Below are positions 26,572-30,580 of a DNA stretch of 30,580 bases, one piece after another. Numbering within the stretch: position 1 is the first letter of the stretch; the number at the start of each line of letters is the position of its first letter. Source of the DNA: Candidatus Brocadiales bacterium (GTDB lineage: Bacteria > Planctomycetota > Brocadiia > Brocadiales > Bathyanammoxibiaceae); the NCBI GenBank assembly GCA_030586765.1, contig JAUQZZ010000004.1:1-30580 (forward strand), in the 5' to 3' direction. The position numbers were made by a program, and so were the translations under genes. Under the pieces are notes generated by a model. It had not been told where the DNA came from. It ran no database searches and saw nothing but the letters and a program-made list of their open reading frames with translations.

Positions 26572-26611
26572 TTATCCTATCCATCCTTAGGAGGGATGAT
26601 AAAACTTGCGT

Positions 26612-26640
26612 ATTATTACACACTGGGAAAATACAATCAA
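26612..26640 (-). promoter_or_regulatory. Sigma70-like promoter of the argD operon
   Basis: On the - strand, TTGATT (26635-26640) and AATAAT (26612-26617) are separated by 17 bp, with four and five of six consensus matches. Transcription would start near 26605, leaving a short leader of about 34 nt. I see no convincing ArgR box around it. Confidence 0.45.
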
Positions 26641-26680
26641 GTCGAATTGTTTGTGAGCCTTAGAGATATGGAAGGATTAT

Positions 26681-26686
26681 TATAAT
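26681..26686 (+). promoter_or_regulatory. Possible -10 element of the small lipoprotein gene
   Basis: A perfect TATAAT lies 58 bp upstream of the ATG at 26745, in the divergent intergenic region shared with argD. No good -35 box is found at 16-18 bp, so this is a weak call. Confidence 0.3.
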
Positions 26687-26744
26687 TGCTTTTTTCGTAA
26701 GGAGATGATATTTTTTAAAAAAAGGAGACAAACATACTCCGAGG

Positions 26745-27209
26745 ATGAAGGTGATAAGGGCTATCTTAATAATGTTCTTCCTGTGCGGTTGCTCTGGGAT
26801 GTCAGAGTCCATGACTGTGGGCTTTGTAAAGGGTATGAGGGCTGTACCTCAATACGACTTTAGTGCCGAAGAAAAAGCAAGGGTGGAAGAGGCCAAGGAG
26901 AGATTCGAGAAGCTCTTCAATGAGTCTATAAGAAAGAAGCTGGAAGAGTATGAGCTTTCAGACCTTAAAGGGTGGATGGTGCTTCTGAGGTTCTATTCTG
27001 ATGGCACCACCAAGACCGCCAGCCTTTATCTCTATACCTACTGGGGGGAGGAAGAGAGACACGAGATATATGCCGTACCCCTGGGGTCTTTTCTAGATAA
27101 GGACCGTCTCCCTGAGGTAGCAGAACGGGCCACCCAGGAGGTAGCAAGCTATCTGCTACAAAAGGGTGCCTCTAGATTTAGGCAGATGGCTGACCCTGGA
27201 GGGGGCTAA
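26745..27209 (+). CDS. Small lipoprotein of unknown function
   Basis: I do not recognise a family. The protein has 154 residues. The N terminus is a short signal sequence ending FFLCGCSG, a probable lipobox with Cys at about residue 16, so it should be lipid-anchored. The mature part starts with a charged helix (SAEEKARVEEAKERFEKLF), followed by alternating hydrophobic/polar stretches that look like beta strands (WMVLLRFYSDGTTKTASLYL). GAGG sits directly before the ATG, so a GTG at 26751 with that GAGG as its binding site is an equally good start. It is the only + strand gene right of 13.6 kb. Its stop overlaps the stop of convergent mlaD by three bases. Confidence 0.75.
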   Translation: MKVIRAILIMFFLCGCSGMSESMTVGFVKGMRAVPQYDFSAEEKARVEEAKERFEKLFNESIRKKLEEYELSDLKGWMVLLRFYSDGTTKTASLYLYTYWGEEERHEIYAVPLGSFLDKDRLPEVAERATQEVASYLLQKGASRFRQMADPGGG

Positions 27210-28087
27210 AAGGAGCTATATATCACGGTGCTAAAGGCACCCTGGGGCATGATGGCCCTAAAGCCATTTACCGTCTCTGAGAGGTTGAGCATCATCCTCT
27301 TAAGGTCCAGATAGAGGTCTTCACTGTTTATGAGCTTACCCAGGGTCCCTTCACCTCGATTCATCTTGCCCAGGAGTGTATTGGCATTGGACACGGTTTC
27401 TTTGAGTTGATGGAAGAGTTCCTCATCAGCAAGGAGTTTTCCCATAGTTCCCTCTCCCCTGGACATCCTTCCCAGGATGTCATTGGCGTTGACTACAGTT
27501 CCCTTGAGTTCATCGAATAGGGTCTCATCGGTAAAGAGCCGTCCCATGGTTCCCTCCCCTTTCTCCAGCTTGCTCAGGAGGTTATGGGCACTATCCATTG
27601 TTTCTATAAGGCGGTCAACAAATCTCTTGCTCGCCAGGTTTTCTATGCTAGCCATGGCCTTATCGAACTTGGTCAACATATCTCCGAAGCCAGGGACATC
27701 TATCCCTTCCATTACACTACCTGGAGGCAAGGGAGGGCTGGTAGGGGATACTAGGGATATGTCCACGTAGCTCTTCCCGAAGAGAAAATCGGGAATTATG
27801 GTGGCAGTAGAACCCTCTCTTACTAGTACCTTCCTTTCCAGGGCCATACTCACCAATATCCTGTCCCCTTCTACATCTATGTCCTTGACCTCTCCTACCT
27901 CCACTCCCGAGAGGGAGACCTTTGAACCCTTCTTAAGGCCCTTAGAACTGTGGAAATAGGCCTTGTAAACGTTGTGTTTCTTAAAGAAACGGCCTAGATG
28001 TTCCGCCCTAAAGGTTATCACCCCCAGGATGACCATTCCTACAATAAAGAATATGCCTACCTTTTTTGCAGAAGGAGAAGAAGCCAT
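27206..28087 (-). CDS. mlaD: MlaD-type MCE-domain protein
   Basis: This is the substrate-binding subunit of an Mla-type ABC transporter that moves phospholipids between the outer and inner membranes. It has 293 residues. One N-terminal membrane helix (about 9-25) anchors a single MCE domain (about 38-115), seen as YFHSSKGLKKGSKVSLSGVE and VGEVKDIDV. A helical region follows, then three 34-residue repeats (172-273), each beginning near GEGT(M/L)G(K/R)L, and a short tail. E. coli MlaD is only about 180 residues, so the repeat-bearing tail is the extra part. It is the last gene of the argB-mlaEFD operon. Confidence 0.93.
   Translation of the reverse strand: MASSPSAKKVGIFFIVGMVILGVITFRAEHLGRFFKKHNVYKAYFHSSKGLKKGSKVSLSGVEVGEVKDIDVEGDRILVSMALERKVLVREGSTATIIPDFLFGKSYVDISLVSPTSPPLPPGSVMEGIDVPGFGDMLTKFDKAMASIENLASKRFVDRLIETMDSAHNLLSKLEKGEGTMGRLFTDETLFDELKGTVVNANDILGRMSRGEGTMGKLLADEELFHQLKETVSNANTLLGKMNRGEGTLGKLINSEDLYLDLKRMMLNLSETVNGFRAIMPQGAFSTVIYSSF
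27269..27574 (-). repeat. Three tandem 34-residue repeats in MlaD
   Basis: GEGT recurs at MlaD residues 177, 211 and 245, an exact period of 34 residues (102 bp). Each unit reads roughly x-L-x-x-(K/R)-GEGT(M/L)G(K/R)L(hydrophobic)-x-(D/S)-E-x-L(F/Y)-x-x-L-K-x-x-(V/M)-x-N(A/L). The third unit is the most diverged. Similar repeats are known at the C terminus of other bacterial MCE proteins. Confidence 0.85.
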
Positions 28088-28101
28088 TTGTCACCCCTCC
28101 T

Positions 28102-28890
28102 TTAAGGGGCCTTCACCGCCCCTTGCCTCTTAAATCTGCTTATAAACTGTTCTACAATAGGATTTTGGCTGTTACGAAATTCTGCAGGCGTTCCTTCTTC
28201 TATAATCCTACCTTCATATATCATACAGATATGATCTGCTATACGAAAGGCTGAATCCATATCGTGGGTAACAATTATAGCAGTCTTGCGAAGTTTATTC
28301 TTTAGGTCAGCAATAAGGGTATCTATGTGCTCGGCCATAACAGGGTCAAGGCCTGTAGTGGGCTCATCGAAGAGGATGATCTCGGGATCCATAGCCAGGG
28401 CTCTGGCTATGGCCACCCTTTTCTTCATGCCACCGCTCAGCTCTCCAGGGAGCTGCTTCTCCTTGCCTCTGAGACCCACTAAGGTGAGTTTCTCCCTAAC
28501 AACCTCTTCTATCTGTTGCCTGATCAGCCTCCTCTGTTCTACGAGACCTAGCCCCACGTTCTCCTCTATGGTGAGAGAATTCAAAAGGGCCGAGCCCTGA
28601 AAGACCATAGCGAACCTGCGCCGTATATCCTCCAGCTTCCTTCCAGATGTGTTGGTTATCTCCTGGCCAAAGACAAGGATGCTACCAGCGTCAGGCTTCA
28701 GCAAGCCTACCATATGCTTCAAGAGTACACTCTTGCCCGTACCACTACCCCCTACTATTGCCGTAGCCGTGCCAGCCTGGATGGTCAGGTCCAACCCCCT
28801 TAGCACATGGTTGTCTCTAAACCACTTGTGCAATTGATATATTTCTATAGCCTTATTATTGGATATTACACCTTGGTTTATTCCAGCCAT
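28102..28890 (-). CDS. mlaF: Mla-type ABC transporter ATP-binding protein
   Basis: This is the cytoplasmic ATPase of the Mla lipid transporter, working as a dimer under MlaE. It has 262 residues. Walker A is GGSGTGKSVLLKHM near residue 48, the signature LSGGMKKRVAIARAL, Walker B IILFDEPTTGLDP, and the switch His lies in IIVTHDMDSAF. The GxSGTGKSVLLKH form of Walker A is characteristic of MlaF. It overlaps the end of mlaE by 13 bp and lies 14 bp before mlaD. Confidence 0.95.
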   Translation of the reverse strand: MAGINQGVISNNKAIEIYQLHKWFRDNHVLRGLDLTIQAGTATAIVGGSGTGKSVLLKHMVGLLKPDAGSILVFGQEITNTSGRKLEDIRRRFAMVFQGSALLNSLTIEENVGLGLVEQRRLIRQQIEEVVREKLTLVGLRGKEKQLPGELSGGMKKRVAIARALAMDPEIILFDEPTTGLDPVMAEHIDTLIADLKNKLRKTAIIVTHDMDSAFRIADHICMIYEGRIIEEGTPAEFRNSQNPIVEQFISRFKRQGAVKAP

Positions 28891-29651
28891 AGCCTTGTGA
28901 CAAAGTAATTAGAGACATAGACGCTAACGAAAGAAAAAACCACAGAATTTGTAGTGGCCTGTCCTACCTCTCCAGGGCCTCCCACCGTAACAAGCCCGCG
29001 ATGGCAGCTTACAATGGCTATAATTACCCCAAAGACCACAGATTTTACCAGACCCTTGGCTATGTCTTCAAATTCAAGGTAGTCCGCCACATTGTCTGCA
29101 TAGACACCGATGGGCACCCCAAAATAGGCCTTGGATACTGCCGCACCACCCACCATGCCGATGATGTCCACATATATGACCAGCACTGGTAGCATAGTAA
29201 TGCAGGCAAGAAATCTGGGCATGACAAGAAAGCGTACAGGATTAATACCCAGGGTCTTAAGGGCATCTATCTCTTCGGAGACACTCATAGTGGCTATCTC
29301 TGCGGTAATAGCCGCTCCTATCCTCCCGATAACCAGGATAGCGGTGAGTACAGGTCCCAGTTCCCTGGCCATGGACAAGGAGACCACTGCCCCAATATTT
29401 TCCTCCTGCCCGAACTGTTTTAGGGCAATACCTGTCTGGAGTGCCAGCACGAAACCAACAAAAACGGCCGTCAAGGTGGCGATGGGCAAGGTATCTGCCC
29501 CTATCTTCCCCATCTGGGGCAGGACCTTATCTAGGCTCTTAAATACTACCCTGCACCAGAGGATGGTAGCTGCCAGGAGCTGGAGCATCTCTCCCACGGA
29601 TTGGAAGAAGCTCAGAAGCTTCTCGCCTAAGGCAGTAAAGAATCTACCCAA
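28878..29651 (-). CDS. mlaE: Mla-type ABC transporter permease
   Basis: This is the inner-membrane permease of the Mla transporter, 257 residues with about five to six hydrophobic segments. The family signature ITAEIATMSVSEEIDALKTL lies in the middle, followed by NPVRFLVMPRFLACI. The start is TTG, supported by a GAGGAA site at 6 nt spacing. It lies 21 bp after argB. No STAS-domain (MlaB), MlaC or MlaA gene is in the window. Confidence 0.95.
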   Translation of the reverse strand: MGRFFTALGEKLLSFFQSVGEMLQLLAATILWCRVVFKSLDKVLPQMGKIGADTLPIATLTAVFVGFVLALQTGIALKQFGQEENIGAVVSLSMARELGPVLTAILVIGRIGAAITAEIATMSVSEEIDALKTLGINPVRFLVMPRFLACITMLPVLVIYVDIIGMVGGAAVSKAYFGVPIGVYADNVADYLEFEDIAKGLVKSVVFGVIIAIVSCHRGLVTVGGPGEVGQATTNSVVFSFVSVYVSNYFVTRLWLE

Positions 29652-29672
29652 CCTTTATTCCTCGAATATTCC

Positions 29673-30545
29673 TCAGAGTACTATCTGGGTACCCACCCCT
29701 TTATCCGTAAAAATCTCCAGGAGAAGGGAATGGGGTATCTTACCATCTATTATATGCGCCTTCCTGACCCCGGACTCCAGGGCCGTGAGACAGGCCCTGG
29801 ATTTGGGAAGCATGCCGCCCGTTATTATCCCCTTTTCTATAAGGGACTGCACTTCCACCTTGGACAAGGTAGAAGCCGTGGAGGTCTCATCCTTTGGGTC
29901 TAACATGATGCCATGAGTATTAGATAGAAAGACCAACTTCTCTGCCTTCAGAGCGCCTGCTACAAAGGCCGCCACACTATCGGCATTTATGTTGAGGACC
30001 CCGCTGGAGCTCCGTGCCAGAGGAGGTACGACAGGTATTTTCCCAGCCCGACACACCTTACAGAAGGCCTTTTCTTCCATAGAGGAAAGTTCCCCTACCA
30101 GGCCCAGGTCTATAGCCTGTCCATTTTCATCCCTGACCTGATACCTTTCAGCCCTTAAAGGTGGCTTGCCACCTCTCCACATACTCACCCCTCCATCCCC
30201 CAGGGCCTTCAGTTCTTTAAGAATCCCTGCATTCACTTGATTTACTAACACCTCCACCACTATCTCTAATGTCTCCTTGTCCGTAACACGGTGGCCCTGG
30301 ATGAACTGGGGACTCTTTCCCCTCCTTGACATCTCCTGGGTTATATGAGGCCCTCCACCATGCACCAATATGGGCCTCATACCTACTACCTTCATGAAGA
30401 TTACGTCCTTCAAGATATCTCTGAGAAGGCTCATATCCGTAAGGGCACTACCCCCCAGCTTTATCACTACAAGCTTGTCACGAAAGCCCTTTATGTAAGA
30501 CAGGGCCTCTATGAGTACGTCTGCCTTGCGAATAGCCTCTTCCAT
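29673..30545 (-). CDS. argB: Acetylglutamate kinase
   Basis: This enzyme phosphorylates N-acetylglutamate, the second step of arginine synthesis. It has 290 residues. The ATP and substrate motifs are VVIKLGGSAL (about residues 26-35), LVHGGGPHI, GHRVTD, LNINADSVAAFVAGAL and ITGGMLPK. The extra N-terminal helix of about 20 residues before KLGGS is the feature found in arginine-inhibited, hexameric versions of the enzyme and lacking in E. coli ArgB, so feedback control by arginine is likely. It is the first gene of an argB-mlaE-mlaF-mlaD run. The window ends 35 bp upstream, so its promoter is not visible. Confidence 0.96.
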   Translation of the reverse strand: MEEAIRKADVLIEALSYIKGFRDKLVVIKLGGSALTDMSLLRDILKDVIFMKVVGMRPILVHGGGPHITQEMSRRGKSPQFIQGHRVTDKETLEIVVEVLVNQVNAGILKELKALGDGGVSMWRGGKPPLRAERYQVRDENGQAIDLGLVGELSSMEEKAFCKVCRAGKIPVVPPLARSSSGVLNINADSVAAFVAGALKAEKLVFLSNTHGIMLDPKDETSTASTLSKVEVQSLIEKGIITGGMLPKSRACLTALESGVRKAHIIDGKIPHSLLLEIFTDKGVGTQIVL

Positions 30546-30580
30546 ATTGCTATATTGATCCCCCTCTAGCGGTGTTACTC

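Noticed and set aside
26581..26597. Imperfect inverted repeat CATCCT/AGGGATG upstream of argD, considered as an operator or leader switch
   Set aside because: It needs a bulged base, overlaps the probable ribosome-binding region, and matches no known arginine operator.
29131..29916. 261-codon open frame antisense to mlaE and argB
   Set aside because: It spans two well-supported genes and the gap between them on the opposite strand, and the Ser/Thr/Pro/Met-rich product looks like a shadow translation.
1..30580. Search for tRNA, rRNA, CRISPR arrays, insertion sequences, toxin-antitoxin or phage-defence genes
   Set aside because: Coding regions cover nearly the whole window with housekeeping and envelope genes. 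No direct-repeat array, transposase-like protein or tRNA-like clover structure was noticed by eye. A covariance-model scan was not possible.

Overview
The window is 30.6 kb of gene-dense chromosome from a diderm (Gram-negative-type) bacterium. It carries a complex I operon, a TolC-dependent export system, an Mla/MCE lipid-transport cluster and lipoproteins. Coding is tight, with many 1-4 bp overlaps, and Arg is often AGG and Ile often ATA. I cannot name the organism. The protein style (short NuoG with an N7-type cysteine set, MlaD with GEGT repeats, arginine-sensitive-type ArgB) would fit Planctomycetota (Brocadiales-like), Nitrospirota or a deltaproteobacterial lineage. A 16S or marker-gene comparison would decide.

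Region 1 (1-13690, + strand) is the nuo operon for the 14-subunit NADH:quinone oxidoreductase. It opens with the 3' part of nuoC, runs in canonical order nuoD-E-F-G-H-I-J-K-L-M-N, and ends with a geranylgeranyl-reductase-family flavoprotein that may act on the prenyl tail of a quinone or another isoprenoid. A Rho-independent terminator at 13649-13690 closes it. Three copies of a short palindrome (TCYGCC-N3-GGCGGA) lie in the 3' half: upstream of nuoM, inside nuoN, and at the start of the reductase gene. All three read in the same frame as Ser-Ala-X-Gly-Gly.

Region 2 (13694-19401, - strand) is a self-contained export operon. Transcription order is a Crp/Fnr-type regulator, ABC ATPase, a single ABC-2 permease, a HlyD-type periplasmic adaptor that looks like a lipoprotein, and a TolC-type outer-membrane channel. 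A good sigma70-like promoter and a leader of about 118 nt precede the regulator.

Region 3 (19448-26640, - strand) is argD-argF-rph-rdgB followed by a very large MscS-family channel with a long coiled-coil N-terminal domain. A sigma70-like promoter lies just upstream of argD.

Region 4 (26745-27209, + strand) is a lone small lipoprotein gene of unknown function. Its stop codon overlaps that of the convergent mlaD.

Region 5 (27206-30545, - strand) is argB followed by mlaE-mlaF-mlaD, an ABC lipid transporter. MlaD ends in three exact-length 34-residue repeats. Arginine genes therefore flank the Mla cluster and the lone lipoprotein gene.

No rRNA, tRNA, CRISPR array, insertion sequence or phage gene was seen, and no gap between genes exceeds about 200 bp. 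The content is mostly ordinary. The in-frame palindromic repeat family, the reductase attached to nuo, and the dedicated-regulator export operon deserve the most attention.
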